Assembly: GCF_900766215.1 (NCBI RefSeq)
Contig: NZ_CAAFUQ010000095.1
Coordinates: forward strand, 35,453 to 99,452
Reading direction: 5' to 3'
Source: an uncultured Finegoldia sp.
GTDB taxonomy: Bacteria; Bacillota; Clostridia; Tissierellales; Peptoniphilaceae
DNA length: 64,000 nt
Positions 27,981-37,139 of this stretch are shown here, piece by piece. The notes below the pieces were generated by a model. It did not search any database. It was not told the DNA's origin and saw only the letters and a program-made list of their open reading frames with translations. Both the position numbers and the translations under genes were made by a program. The stretch's first letter is position 1, and each line of letters starts with the position of its first letter.

Positions 27981-29306
27981 ATGGAAAAAATATTAGTATT
28001 TGGATTAGCTAGAACAGGAATATCAGCTCTAAAAACATTAAAATTAAAAGGATATGATTTGGGAGCTATCGATGATAATATAGACGAAGAAAAAACAAAA
28101 ATATTAAATGAATTAGACGTTAAAATAGAGACTATAGATACTATTGATAAATACGATATTATTTTAAAAAGTCCTGGTATTAGAATGGATAATCCAGTGA
28201 TATTAAAGGCGAATGAATTAAATATCGAAGTTGTTAGTGATTTGGAATTGGCACAAAGAATTTTTGAAGATATTAAAATTGTTGCTATTACTGGAACTAA
28301 TGGCAAAACAACAACTACATCATTAATGACTAAAATGTTAAATGATTCGGGAAGAAAAGCTATTTCGATAGGGAATATTGGAGTAGGAATGTTGTGGGAA
28401 ATCTATAACAACGACAAAGATACTTATTTTGTAATTGAGTGTTCAAGCTTTCAATTGGAAAGTACTAAAAAGTTTAAGCCTCAGTATTCTTGTATAATTA
28501 ACATTACTCCTGATCACATAGACTGGCATGGAAGTATGCAAAATTATGTGAATGCTAAGAAGAACATACTAAGAAATCAAGATGAAAAATGCTATACAGT
28601 TTTGAATGTCGATGATGAATACTACGATGATTGTAAAAAATTTACAAATGCTAATGTATATGATATTTCAACATCAACAAAAGTCGATAAAGGTACATTC
28701 ATAAAAGATAATTCAATTTATTTTTTAGGCTCAACTTGCGAAAAGATTATAGATTTAAAAGATGTCAAATTAATAGGCTATCATAATTATCAAAATGTTC
28801 TATTTTGCGTTACTTTAGCGAAATTAATAGGCATAACAAATGAAGACATAAAAGATACTTTAATGACATTTGCGGGAGTTGAACACAGACTTGAATTCGT
28901 AAGAGAGTTGTCTGGTGTAAAATACTACAATGATTCTAAAGGAACAAATGTAGATGCAAGTGTTAAAGCGATAGAATCTTTTGATAAGAATGTTATTATA
29001 CTAGCTGGAGGATATGACAAGAAAGTAAGTTTGGATAATTTTTTCATAGCTGGTAAGGATAAATTTAAGGCTTTAATATTGATGGGACAAACTAGAGATT
29101 TGTTTAATCAAAAGGCAAAAGAATTCGAATTTGAAAATATATTTTTAGTAGACAATATGCAACAAGCTGTTAGTCAAGCTAACAAAATAGCTCAAAGTGG
29201 TGATGTAGTATTGCTTTCACCTGCAAGTGCAAGTTGGGGAATGTATAATAACTACGAAGAAAGAGGAAATGAATTTAAAGAATTAGTAAATAATTTGCGA
29301 GGATAG
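27981..29306 (+). CDS. murD: UDP-N-acetylmuramoylalanine-D-glutamate ligase MurD
   Basis: Cytoplasmic ATP-dependent ligase adding D-glutamate to UDP-MurNAc-L-Ala. 441 aa, usual length. The N-terminal nucleotide-sugar domain begins VFGLARTGISALK. The central ATPase has ITGTNGKTTTTS and NITPDHIDWHGSMQNYV. The C-terminal domain has GVEHRLEFVRE, YYNDSKGTNVDAS, LAGGYDKK and LLSPASASWGMYNNYEERG. Ribosome site TAGGTGAA. murE and murF, often next to murD, are not in this cluster. Confidence 0.97.
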   Translation: MEKILVFGLARTGISALKTLKLKGYDLGAIDDNIDEEKTKILNELDVKIETIDTIDKYDIILKSPGIRMDNPVILKANELNIEVVSDLELAQRIFEDIKIVAITGTNGKTTTTSLMTKMLNDSGRKAISIGNIGVGMLWEIYNNDKDTYFVIECSSFQLESTKKFKPQYSCIINITPDHIDWHGSMQNYVNAKKNILRNQDEKCYTVLNVDDEYYDDCKKFTNANVYDISTSTKVDKGTFIKDNSIYFLGSTCEKIIDLKDVKLIGYHNYQNVLFCVTLAKLIGITNEDIKDTLMTFAGVEHRLEFVRELSGVKYYNDSKGTNVDASVKAIESFDKNVIILAGGYDKKVSLDNFFIAGKDKFKALILMGQTRDLFNQKAKEFEFENIFLVDNMQQAVSQANKIAQSGDVVLLSPASASWGMYNNYEERGNEFKELVNNLRG

Positions 29307-29310
29307 AAAC

Positions 29311-30420
29311 ATGAAACTTTCAAAAGATGGAAAAGGTGTATTCTATATATCAATTTTCCTGACAATTTTTGGAATAATCATGGTACTTAGTTCCAGTTGG
29401 CCGACAGCAGTCAGTGAACATAGGGCTTGGTACTATTATGGACTACGACAAGGCGTTTTTGCCATTCTTGGGTTTATTGTAATGCTATTTACTAGTAAAT
29501 TTGATAACGAAAATTACAAAAAGAATGCTATTTGGATATTTTTGATAGCTGTTGTGCTTTGTGGGTTAGTATTTACTCCTTTAGGAAAAGAAATAAACTA
29601 CGCAAAACGTTGGATCAAGATAAAATCATTTAGCTTTATGCCATCAGATGTACTTAAATTCGCATCTGTAAATTTGGCGGCAGCTATTGTTTCTCAAAAT
29701 ATTAATAAGATAAAAACTTTTAAAGAAGGTTTTTTGAGGATGATTGTCTTGGCTGGATTTTCAGGAGGCATTGTATTTTTGCAACCGGATTTGTCTACAG
29801 CAATAGTAATAATTGGAAGTGTTTTTTGCGTTTTCATGGTAAGTGGATTAAATGCAAAATACATTGTTTCTACTTTGATAGCAGCAGTAGTTTTCGGATA
29901 TGTGGCTATCTTTAAGGTTAAAATTGGATACAGTAGAATTGATAGGATTATCGCTTTTATAGATCCACTAGGAAACTTAGAAGACGAAGGTTGGCAATTA
30001 TCTCAATCATTGGCGGCTGTTTCTAATGGCAGTTTTCTAGGTAGTGGACTTGGCATGAGCAAACAGAAATTTTTGTATTTATCCCAAGCTCACAATGACT
30101 TTATATTTGCAATTATTTGCGAGGAATTTGGATTTTTGGGAGCTTTAATTCTAATTATAGCTTACTTTGCTTTTCTAGTTTTTGGGATAAGAATTGCAAT
30201 GAAGTCAAAATTAATTTATTCAAGGTTACTTGTTTCTGGGATACTTTTTGTAATAGGAATACAAGCATATGTTAATATGACAGTGGTTACTGGATTGATT
30301 CCTCCAACAGGATTAACTTTACCATTCATATCATATGGTGGTACGTCTTTGATGATTATGTTGGGGTTAGTAGGAATAATACTAAATGTAGACAGGAACA
30401 ATGAAGAGGAGAGAAAATGA
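29311..30420 (+). CDS. ftsW: SEDS glycosyltransferase FtsW
   Basis: Polytopic lipid II polymerase of the SEDS family, 369 aa, about ten membrane spans. Family features: ISIFLTIFGIIMVLSSSWPT near the start, FLQPDLSTAIVIIG with the conserved Asp, GWQLSQSLAAVSNGSFLGSG, and TGLIPPTGLTLPFISYGGTS near the C-terminus. Placement between murD and murG indicates FtsW rather than RodA. Its last four bases overlap murG. Confidence 0.95.
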   Translation: MKLSKDGKGVFYISIFLTIFGIIMVLSSSWPTAVSEHRAWYYYGLRQGVFAILGFIVMLFTSKFDNENYKKNAIWIFLIAVVLCGLVFTPLGKEINYAKRWIKIKSFSFMPSDVLKFASVNLAAAIVSQNINKIKTFKEGFLRMIVLAGFSGGIVFLQPDLSTAIVIIGSVFCVFMVSGLNAKYIVSTLIAAVVFGYVAIFKVKIGYSRIDRIIAFIDPLGNLEDEGWQLSQSLAAVSNGSFLGSGLGMSKQKFLYLSQAHNDFIFAIICEEFGFLGALILIIAYFAFLVFGIRIAMKSKLIYSRLLVSGILFVIGIQAYVNMTVVTGLIPPTGLTLPFISYGGTSLMIMLGLVGIILNVDRNNEEERK

Positions 30421-31529
30421 ATATAATAGTATCTGGTGGTGGAACAGGTGGACATATTTATCCCGCCATTTCACTAATTGAAGAATTAAAAAAAAGAGAC
30501 GAAAACAATAAAATCCTTTATGTAGGGACAGAAAAAGGGTTGGAAAGTAGCATTGTTCCAAATCTAGGAATAGATTTTAAAACTATACATGTGAAGGGCA
30601 TTCCTAGAAAAATCAATGCTGATTCATTCAAAGCATTGAAAGAGTTATTTAGAGGACTAAAAGAAGCGAATAAAATACTTAAAGAGTTCAAGCCTGATCT
30701 AGTAATTGGAACAGGTGGATATGTTAGTGGGCCTATTTTATACAAAGCAACTAAAACTAAAGCTAAAGTGGCTTTTCATGAACAAAACAGCTTTCCGGGA
30801 ATAACAAATAGGATACTATCAAGATATGTGGATAGATATTTTGTCACATTTGAAGAATCCATAAAATACTTCAAAAACCAAGATAAAGCCATAGTTACAG
30901 GTAATCCAATTAGAAATAGATTTACAGATATTGAGAAAAACAAAAAAGCAGCATTTGAACAATTTAATATACCAGAAAACAAAAAGGTTGTATTAATATT
31001 TGGAGGATCAAACGGATCAGAAATATTAAACAAAGCAACATTAGATATGATTGATAAAATATCAAACCAAGATAGCTTCGAAGTAATTTTAGCTACTGGT
31101 AAATTGAATTATGACGAATTTATTGAAAAATCTGGAAAAGAAATCAAGAATTTGCACGTATATCCATATCTTGAAGATATCGATAAGGCATACTGTGTGT
31201 CTGATTTGATAGTAACAAGTAGTGGAGCTATTACATTAGCGGAATTATCTTTCTTGGGAAAAGCTTCGATACTTGTTCCAAAAGCTTATACTACAGAAAA
31301 TCACCAAGAACACAATGCTAGAGCATTTGAAAAAGTAGGAGCTAGTAAAGTTATTTTGGAAAAAGATTTGAATTCTACAACATTATTTGAACAAATAAAC
31401 GAAATAATTAAAGACGATAACTTATTACAAGAACTTTCAGAAAACTCAAAAAAAATGTCATATCCAACAGCTTGTAAAGATATTGTAGATGAACTTTACA
31501 GATTGGTAGAAAAAGATGAAAAAGCATAA
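30417..31529 (+). CDS. murG: UDP-GlcNAc:lipid I transferase MurG
   Basis: GT-B glycosyltransferase that makes lipid II from lipid I at the inner membrane face. 370 aa. The G-loop VSGGGTGGHIYPAI is at the N-terminus, followed by ATGGYVSG-like VIGTGGYVSGPILY, FHEQNSFPGITNRI, VTGNPIRNRF, FGGSNGSEILN, and the donor-site block SSGAITLAELSFLGKASILV. The start overlaps the ftsW stop and the end overlaps ftsQ by 14 bp. Confidence 0.97.
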   Translation: MNIIVSGGGTGGHIYPAISLIEELKKRDENNKILYVGTEKGLESSIVPNLGIDFKTIHVKGIPRKINADSFKALKELFRGLKEANKILKEFKPDLVIGTGGYVSGPILYKATKTKAKVAFHEQNSFPGITNRILSRYVDRYFVTFEESIKYFKNQDKAIVTGNPIRNRFTDIEKNKKAAFEQFNIPENKKVVLIFGGSNGSEILNKATLDMIDKISNQDSFEVILATGKLNYDEFIEKSGKEIKNLHVYPYLEDIDKAYCVSDLIVTSSGAITLAELSFLGKASILVPKAYTTENHQEHNARAFEKVGASKVILEKDLNSTTLFEQINEIIKDDNLLQELSENSKKMSYPTACKDIVDELYRLVEKDEKA

Positions 31530-32217
31530 AGTAGTAATTATTGTAGCAATATCACTTTTAATAGGATTGATAGTGTACTTATTTGCTACACTTGACTATT
31601 TTTCGATAAAAAAAATAACAGTAAAAAACAATAAGATTGTAAAAACAACTGAAATAAAAAATTACTCAAATTACTCATTGGGAGAAAATATCTTTAGATT
31701 TAATAAAAATAACTTAAGAAAAAAATTAAGCAAGGACATATACATTAGAGATGCAAATGTAAAGAAAAAATATCCTGATACTATAGAAATAACGATAGAA
31801 GAAACAAAAGATATATGTTATTTTCAATTAGGCAAGGATAGATTTTTTGTGGATTCTGATTATAATGTAGTAAAAAATAAAAATAGAATTGATTACACCA
31901 AAATTGTAAAGATAGATGGAGCGAATGAAAATTTATCAAAAATAAACAATCTGCAATCAGATGAGAAATTTTATGAGTTCATAAAAAATCTTTATACTAA
32001 TAAAATTTTAGATCAACTAGTTGGAATTGATATTTATAATGCTAACGATATAACTTTACTTACAAAAAACGAAATTAAAGTGTTTTTTGGGGATTTAAAC
32101 GAGTCAGAAAAGAAATCTAATAATCTTTTCAAGATTTTAAAAGAAATTAGTACTAAAAGTATAAACACGAAAACCGTAGATATAAAAGATCCTAAAAAGT
32201 CGTTTTTTATAAAATAA
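31516..32217 (+). CDS. ftsQ: FtsQ/DivIB division protein
   Basis: A 233-aa bitopic protein. A short basic N-terminus and a membrane helix (VVIIVAISLLIGLIVYLFA) are followed by a POTRA domain (FSIKKITVKNNKIVKTTEIK, then YIRDANVKKKYPDTIEITIE) and the FtsQ-type beta domain. It scaffolds FtsL and FtsB-like proteins at the septum. At 233 aa it is a compact member of the family. Last gene of the cluster before the structured ftsZ leader. murB, usual next to ftsQ in many Firmicutes, is missing here. Confidence 0.88.
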   Translation: MKKHKVVIIVAISLLIGLIVYLFATLDYFSIKKITVKNNKIVKTTEIKNYSNYSLGENIFRFNKNNLRKKLSKDIYIRDANVKKKYPDTIEITIEETKDICYFQLGKDRFFVDSDYNVVKNKNRIDYTKIVKIDGANENLSKINNLQSDEKFYEFIKNLYTNKILDQLVGIDIYNANDITLLTKNEIKVFFGDLNESEKKSNNLFKILKEISTKSINTKTVDIKDPKKSFFIK

Positions 32218-32283
32218 AATGCAGAACAAACAGAGTAAATACGGTTTTTGTAATAATTCAAAAAACAAATTAAACTAAACGTG

Positions 32284-32324
32284 TTAAAACGTTAGTGTAT
32301 TTATGATACATTAATATGTTTTAA
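32284..32324 (+). terminator. Hairpin after ftsQ, possible weak terminator
   Basis: TTAAAAC (32284-32290) pairs with GTTTTAA (32318-32324), and an inner TGTAT/ATACA stem continues the hairpin. The following sequence is A/T-rich (TAATTTTATTTT) but not a clean T-run. Confidence 0.45.
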
Positions 32325-32403
32325 TAATTTTATTTTGGATTTCACAAAAGAACTAAGAAATTATTTAGGCTTGACAAAACAACGTAAAGTACAAAATAAA
32401 ATA

Positions 32404-32468
32404 GCTAATAACACGCAAATAGAATAATAAATTTAATAAACTATACTAATAGTACAAGAGTTATTAGC
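32404..32468. repeat. Perfect 9-bp inverted repeat in the ftsZ leader
   Basis: GCTAATAAC (32404-32412) and GTTATTAGC (32460-32468) are 47 bases apart, and a small palindrome, ACTAATAGT, lies between them. It could be a folded leader RNA or a pair of operator half-sites; neither is proven. Confidence 0.6.
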
Positions 32469-32569
32469 GGCTTGTAATTATAATTTTGGACAGGAATTAA
32501 TATTGAACTTGTAGTATAATTAGATTAAAGAGATTAAAAGGAATTTTAATTATAAATTAGGAGGATGTT

Positions 32570-33652
32570 ATGACTTTTGATATGGAATTAGAAGACAATG
32601 ATTTAGCAAAAATCAAAGTAATCGGGGTTGGTGGTGGCGGAAACAACGCCGTAAAAAGAATGAAAGAAGAAGGCTTACAAGGCGTTGAATTTGTAGCTGT
32701 GAATACTGACAAACAAATTTTGAACAATTTAGATATTGATACTAAATTACAAATAGGAAGCAAGATTACAAAAGGTTTGGGAGCTGGCGCTAATCCTGCT
32801 GTTGGTATGAAAGCTGCTGAAGAAAGTAGAAACGAAATTGAAGAAGCCCTTGACAAAACAGATATGGTATTTGTAACTGCTGGTATGGGTGGTGGTACCG
32901 GTACAGGTGCTGCTCCAATTGTTGCACAAATCGCTAAGGAAAAAGGAATACTTACTGTAGGTGTTGTTACAAAACCATTTACATTTGAAGGAAGAAAAAG
33001 ACAAATGCAAGCTGAACAAGGTATTGAAGCTTTGAAAGGTAAAGTTGATACTTTGGTAATAATTCCAAATGATAAATTATTACAAATTTCAGATAAGAGA
33101 ACAACAATGTCAGAAGCTTTTATGATGGCTGATGAAGTACTTATGGATGGTATTCAAGGTATTTCAGATTTAATTGCTGTACCTAACTTAATTAACTTGG
33201 ATTTTGCCGATGTTAGATCTATTATGTTAAATCAAGGTATTGCTCACATGGGTATTGGTAAAGCTAATGGAGACAACAGAGCAATGGAAGCTGCAAAACT
33301 TGCAGTTAAATCTCCTCTATTAGAAACATCAATCGGAGGAGCAAAAGCTGTTTTAATTAACGTTACAGGAAAAGAATTGGGATTGTTTGAAGTTAACGAA
33401 GCAGCTGAATTAATTAGAGAAGAAGTTGATCCAGATGCTAACATTATTTTCGGTGCTGGAATTGATGAATCTTTAGGAGATGATATTAAAATCACTGTTA
33501 TTGCAACAGGATTTGATTCAGATAATCCAATGGCTAACAAATTAAAATCAAACAAAAAGCCAGAATCAGTATCTCAAAAATCAGAAGAAACTTCTGAAAG
33601 AGAACATGATGATATTGAAATACCTTCATTCTTGAAGAGAAGAGGATTCTAA
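32570..33652 (+). CDS. ftsZ: Cell division GTPase FtsZ
   Basis: Tubulin-like GTPase that forms the Z ring. 360 aa. [16 protein letters not shown] near the N-terminus, the tubulin signature [15 protein letters not shown], the T7-type loop [13 protein letters not shown], and [20 protein letters not shown] are present. The linker is short and the C-terminal peptide is [13 protein letters not shown], the conserved tail that binds SepF, FtsA and other partners. As ftsA is not in the window but sepF is, SepF may be the main tether. The nrdR start overlaps its stop by one base. Confidence 0.98.
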   Translation: MTFDMELEDNDLAKIKVIGVGGGGNNAVKRMKEEGLQGVEFVAVNTDKQILNNLDIDTKLQIGSKITKGLGAGANPAVGMKAAEESRNEIEEALDKTDMVFVTAGMGGGTGTGAAPIVAQIAKEKGILTVGVVTKPFTFEGRKRQMQAEQGIEALKGKVDTLVIIPNDKLLQISDKRTTMSEAFMMADEVLMDGIQGISDLIAVPNLINLDFADVRSIMLNQGIAHMGIGKANGDNRAMEAAKLAVKSPLLETSIGGAKAVLINVTGKELGLFEVNEAAELIREEVDPDANIIFGAGIDESLGDDIKITVIATGFDSDNPMANKLKSNKKPESVSQKSEETSEREHDDIEIPSFLKRRGF

Positions 33653-34104
33653 TGAAATGTCCGTTCTGTAATGCATCTGATACAAAAGTTGTAGATACTA
33701 GAGCATCCGAAGACGATAAAATAGTTAGGCGAAGAAGGGAGTGCATATCTTGTCACAAAAGATTTACTACTTATGAAAGATATGATTTTAATAATCTTAC
33801 GGTAGTAAAAAAGGATAAAAATCGAGAAGCTTTTGATAGAGATAAGGTGTATCGTGGAATGAAAAAGTCTTGTGAAAAAAGACCTGTTCCAGATTCAGTG
33901 TTGCTTGAGGCTACAAAAGAGATAGAAGTTGAACTAACACATAGCAATAAAAGGGAGGTAGATTCATCTGAAATAGGTGAATTAATAATGAAAAAGCTTA
34001 AGAAAATTGATAAGGTAGCATACATTCGTTTTGCTTCTGTGTATAGAGAATTTACAGATATTAAATCTTTCAATGAAGAAATATCTAAATTAGATAATGA
34101 ATAA
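33652..34104 (+). CDS. nrdR: Transcriptional repressor NrdR
   Basis: Zinc-ribbon and ATP-cone repressor of ribonucleotide reductase genes. 150 aa, usual length. The N-terminal zinc ribbon has CPFCNASDTKVVDTR and ECISCHKRFTTYE; the ATP-cone contains VVKKDKNREAFDRDKVYRGM. The C-terminal YIRFASVYREFTDI is typical. It is translated in step with ftsZ (TAATG overlap) and followed by a strong terminator. Confidence 0.97.
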   Translation: MKCPFCNASDTKVVDTRASEDDKIVRRRRECISCHKRFTTYERYDFNNLTVVKKDKNREAFDRDKVYRGMKKSCEKRPVPDSVLLEATKEIEVELTHSNKREVDSSEIGELIMKKLKKIDKVAYIRFASVYREFTDIKSFNEEISKLDNE

Positions 34105-34134
34105 GGTCGGAGTTTTATCCGACCTTTAATTTTT
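34105..34134 (+). terminator. Terminator after nrdR
   Basis: GGTCGGA (34105-34111), loop GTTTTA, TCCGACC (34118-34124), then TTTAATTTTT. The stem begins directly after the nrdR stop. Confidence 0.92.
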
Positions 34135-34197
34135 ATTTAACGATATTTAGTTTTTGTGGTAAGATATAAATAAAATAAATGTTAAAGGGGAAATATT

Positions 34198-35502
34198 TTG
34201 GATTTATTTGAATATAATTTACAATTGCAAAAAGAAAATAGTTCACCATTAGCAAATAGACTTAGACCTAAAAGTTTGGATAAATATTTTGGACAATCAC
34301 ATGTTGTTGGAGAAGGAAAGCTTTTAAATAGATTAATAAAAGCTGATAAAATTCCCTCTATGATTTTTTATGGGCCACCAGGAACTGGGAAAACAACATT
34401 GGCAGAAATAATTTCAAATCAAACAAACTCTCTGTTTGAACGATTATCAGCTATTTCGAGTGGTGTTAAAGATATTAGGGAAGTTATTTCTACTGCCAAA
34501 AATAATTTAAGTATGTATAACAAAAAGACAGTCTTGTTTATCGATGAAATTCATAGATTTAATAAATCACAACAAGACGCATTGTTAGGGTATGTTGAAG
34601 ACGGAACCATCACTTTAATAGGCGCTACAACAGAAAATCCGTTTTTTGAAGTAAATAAAGCTCTTTTATCGAGATGTCAAATTATTGAGTTAAAACCATT
34701 GACTGATATTGATATAAAACATATTATAAAAAACGCACTTACAGAAGACAAGATACTTAAAGAAAAGAATATTAAAATGGATGAAAAAGCTATTGATGTT
34801 CTTGTCAATTCTGCAAATGGAGATGCAAGAAGTGCCTTGAATGCATTGGAGATTGCGGTTGAAAGCACGGATGAGGTTAATGGATGGTTACTTATAGATG
34901 AAGATACTGTAAGAAACTCTGTCTTTAAGCCAGTTCTGAAGTATGACAAAGAGGAAGATCACTATAATGTGATATCAGCGTTCATTAAATCAATGAGAGG
35001 ATCCGATGTTGATGCAGCTTTATATTATTTGGCAAGGATGATTGAAAGCGGGGAAGATCCGAAATTCATAGCAAGAAGAATGGTTATTTTTGCTTCTGAA
35101 GATATTGGATTGGCAAATCCTGAAGCGTTAACTGCAGCTATTAATGTGTTCAATGCTGTTAATTTGATAGGGCTACCTGAGTGTAGAATAAACTTATCTA
35201 ATGGTGTAATATATTTAGCATCAAGTGATAAATCTAATACTTCGTATATAGCTATAGAGAAGGCATTGGAAGATATTCGACAAAATAAAATCTATGATGT
35301 GCCAAATCATTTAAAAGATTCACATTACAGTGGGGCGAAATCATTGGATAGAGGTGTAGGGTACAAATATCCTCATAATGACGATTCCTATCAACAATAT
35401 TTACCAGACGAATTAAAAGATCAAAAGTATTACGATCCAAAAGACGTTGGATTTGAAAGCAAAATATATAAAAAACGAGGAGTAAATAATGATACTAATT
35501 AG
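34198..35502 (+). CDS. rarA: Replication-associated recombination protein A (MgsA/RarA)
   Basis: AAA+ ATPase acting at stalled forks and single-stranded DNA gaps. 434 aa. The start codon is TTG at 34198 with AAAGGGG 8 bases upstream. N-terminal [19 protein letters not shown], Walker [15 protein letters not shown], Walker [16 protein letters not shown], sensor [14 protein letters not shown] and sensor [14 protein letters not shown] are in order. The C-terminal tetramerisation part has [14 protein letters not shown]. The stop codon lies 14 bases inside asnS. Confidence 0.95.
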   Translation: MDLFEYNLQLQKENSSPLANRLRPKSLDKYFGQSHVVGEGKLLNRLIKADKIPSMIFYGPPGTGKTTLAEIISNQTNSLFERLSAISSGVKDIREVISTAKNNLSMYNKKTVLFIDEIHRFNKSQQDALLGYVEDGTITLIGATTENPFFEVNKALLSRCQIIELKPLTDIDIKHIIKNALTEDKILKEKNIKMDEKAIDVLVNSANGDARSALNALEIAVESTDEVNGWLLIDEDTVRNSVFKPVLKYDKEEDHYNVISAFIKSMRGSDVDAALYYLARMIESGEDPKFIARRMVIFASEDIGLANPEALTAAINVFNAVNLIGLPECRINLSNGVIYLASSDKSNTSYIAIEKALEDIRQNKIYDVPNHLKDSHYSGAKSLDRGVGYKYPHNDDSYQQYLPDELKDQKYYDPKDVGFESKIYKKRGVNNDTN

Positions 35503-36874
35503 AGATTTGATTAAAGATTATGAAAAGTATTCAGACAAAGAAGTAGAGGTTGGAGGCTGGATTAAAAACTCAAGATTCAGCAAAAATGTAGGTTTCATTG
35601 AATTAAACGACGGAACTTTCTTTAATCCTGTTCAAATAGTTGTAGGTAAAGAAAATGAAGATTTTGAAAAGGTAGAAAAACTGAAATTAAGTTCAGCAAT
35701 TATTGTCGTTGGGAAATTGGTTTTGACTCCAAATTCAAAGCAACCATTTGAAATCCAAGCTAATAAAGTTATAGTAGAAGGAGACTCTACAGACGACTAT
35801 CCTTTGCAAAAGAAAAGACACACTTTTGAATTTTTGAGAACTATATTACATTTAAGACCAAGAACTAACACATTTAACGCTGTATTTAGAGTTAGAAGTA
35901 GATTGGCATTTGCTATTCATAAATTCTTTAATGAACGAGGATTCGTGTACGTTCACACTCCAATTATAACTGGCAGTGATGCTGAGGGTGCTGGAGAAAT
36001 GTTCAGAGTTACTACATTGGATTTGGATAATGTGCCTAAAGATGATGAAGGAAATGTTGATTTTTCACAAGATTTCTTCTCGAAATCTACTAACTTAACA
36101 GTAAGTGGTCAATTACAAGCTGAAGCTTATGCATTAGCTTTTAGAAATGTATATACTTTTGGACCAACTTTTAGAAGTGAACACTCTAACACTCCTAGAC
36201 ATGCGGCAGAATTTTGGATGATGGAACCTGAAATTTGTTTTGCTGATTTGGATGATGTTTGTAATTTGGCAGAAGATATGGTTAAATATATCATCAAAGA
36301 TGTTATGGAAAATTGTGAAGAAGAGATTAAATTCTTCAATAATTTTGTAGACAAAAATTTAATTGAAAGATTGACTAAAGTTGCTAATAAATCATTTAAG
36401 AAGTTAACTTACACTGAAGCAATTGAAATACTTCAAAAATCAGGTGAAAAATTTGAATACCCAGTAGAATGGGGAATGGATTTACAAACAGAACACGAAA
36501 AGTATTTGAGCGAAAAAGTTGTAGATGGTCCAGTATTCGTTACTGATTATCCAAAAGAAATCAAGGCGTTCTACATGAGACTTAACGACGACAACAAAAC
36601 AGTTGCAGCAACAGACCTTTTAGTTCCAGGAATTGGTGAATTAATTGGTGGAAGCCAAAGGGAAGAAAGATACGAATTGTTATATAAGAAAATGGATGAA
36701 TTAGGATTCAACAAAGAAGAATACAAATGGTATCTTGATTTAAGAAAATACGGTGGAGTTAAGCACGGTGGATTTGGATTAGGTTTCGAAAGAATGGTAA
36801 TGTATATGACAGGAATGTCAAACATAAGAGATGTCATTCCATTCCTAAGAACTGTTGGACATTGTGAATACTAA
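35489..36874 (+). CDS. asnS: Asparaginyl-tRNA synthetase
   Basis: Class IIb aminoacyl-tRNA synthetase charging tRNA-Asn, 461 aa. The N-terminal OB-fold anticodon domain ([20 protein letters not shown]) is followed by the catalytic core. Motif 2 is [25 protein letters not shown] (residues about 230-250), and motif 3 is [16 protein letters not shown]. Absence of the AspRS-specific insertion and the AEFWMMEPE motif favour Asn over Asp. The ribosome site GAGGAG lies within rarA. Confidence 0.95.
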   Translation: MILIRDLIKDYEKYSDKEVEVGGWIKNSRFSKNVGFIELNDGTFFNPVQIVVGKENEDFEKVEKLKLSSAIIVVGKLVLTPNSKQPFEIQANKVIVEGDSTDDYPLQKKRHTFEFLRTILHLRPRTNTFNAVFRVRSRLAFAIHKFFNERGFVYVHTPIITGSDAEGAGEMFRVTTLDLDNVPKDDEGNVDFSQDFFSKSTNLTVSGQLQAEAYALAFRNVYTFGPTFRSEHSNTPRHAAEFWMMEPEICFADLDDVCNLAEDMVKYIIKDVMENCEEEIKFFNNFVDKNLIERLTKVANKSFKKLTYTEAIEILQKSGEKFEYPVEWGMDLQTEHEKYLSEKVVDGPVFVTDYPKEIKAFYMRLNDDNKTVAATDLLVPGIGELIGGSQREERYELLYKKMDELGFNKEEYKWYLDLRKYGGVKHGGFGLGFERMVMYMTGMSNIRDVIPFLRTVGHCEY

Positions 36875-36894
36875 TATTGAATTTAATTCTGTGA

Positions 36895-37122
36895 TGTGAT
36901 ATCATAGTAATAAGTTTTTATAATAATATTTGAATAAAAGTAGTAAATAATTAAAAATTTTCAGAGAATTGATGGTTGGTGTGAATCAATATTTGAGATT
37001 ATTGAACTTGTTTATTAATAGAATATTCGTATATCTGCGTTAAAGATTTGAGTGGGATTAACCAATAAGAGTGGTACCGCGGAATTTTATTTCGTCTCTT
37101 CTATGTAAGAGGCGAATTTTTT
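36895..37122 (+). promoter_or_regulatory. T-box riboswitch leader of leuS
   Basis: tRNA-sensing leader. The T-box AGAGTGGTACCGCGG is at 37068-37082. It is followed by the terminator hairpin TTCGTCTCTT (37091-37100) with AAGAGGCGAA (37107-37116) and a T-run at 37117-37122. Upstream, the stem I apical region is recognisable (GATGGTTGGTGTGAATC, about 36971-36987). The sequence GAACTTG at 37004-37010 would place the leucine codon CTT (37007-37009) as specifier. The 5' limit is approximate. Confidence 0.9.
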
Positions 37123-37139
37123 ATTATTTGGAGGTAAAA

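Larger units (their letters stand above)
32218..32569 (+). promoter_or_regulatory. ftsQ-ftsZ intergenic region: structured leader with candidate promoters
   Basis: A gap of 352 bases in an otherwise gap-poor cluster, with no coding potential on either strand. It holds a hairpin at 32284-32324, a TTGACA at 32371-32376 followed by A/T-rich candidate -10 sequences, an inverted repeat at 32404-32468, and a TATAAT at 32515-32520 without a clear -35. The ftsZ ribosome site TAGGAGGA is at about 32560. ftsZ is therefore probably transcribed from its own promoter or promoters here. Confidence 0.6.

Noticed and set aside
37071..37139. N-terminal extension of leuS
   Set aside because: The extra codons translate the T-box and terminator hairpin; the ATG at 37140 has a proper ribosome site and gives the usual LeuRS start.
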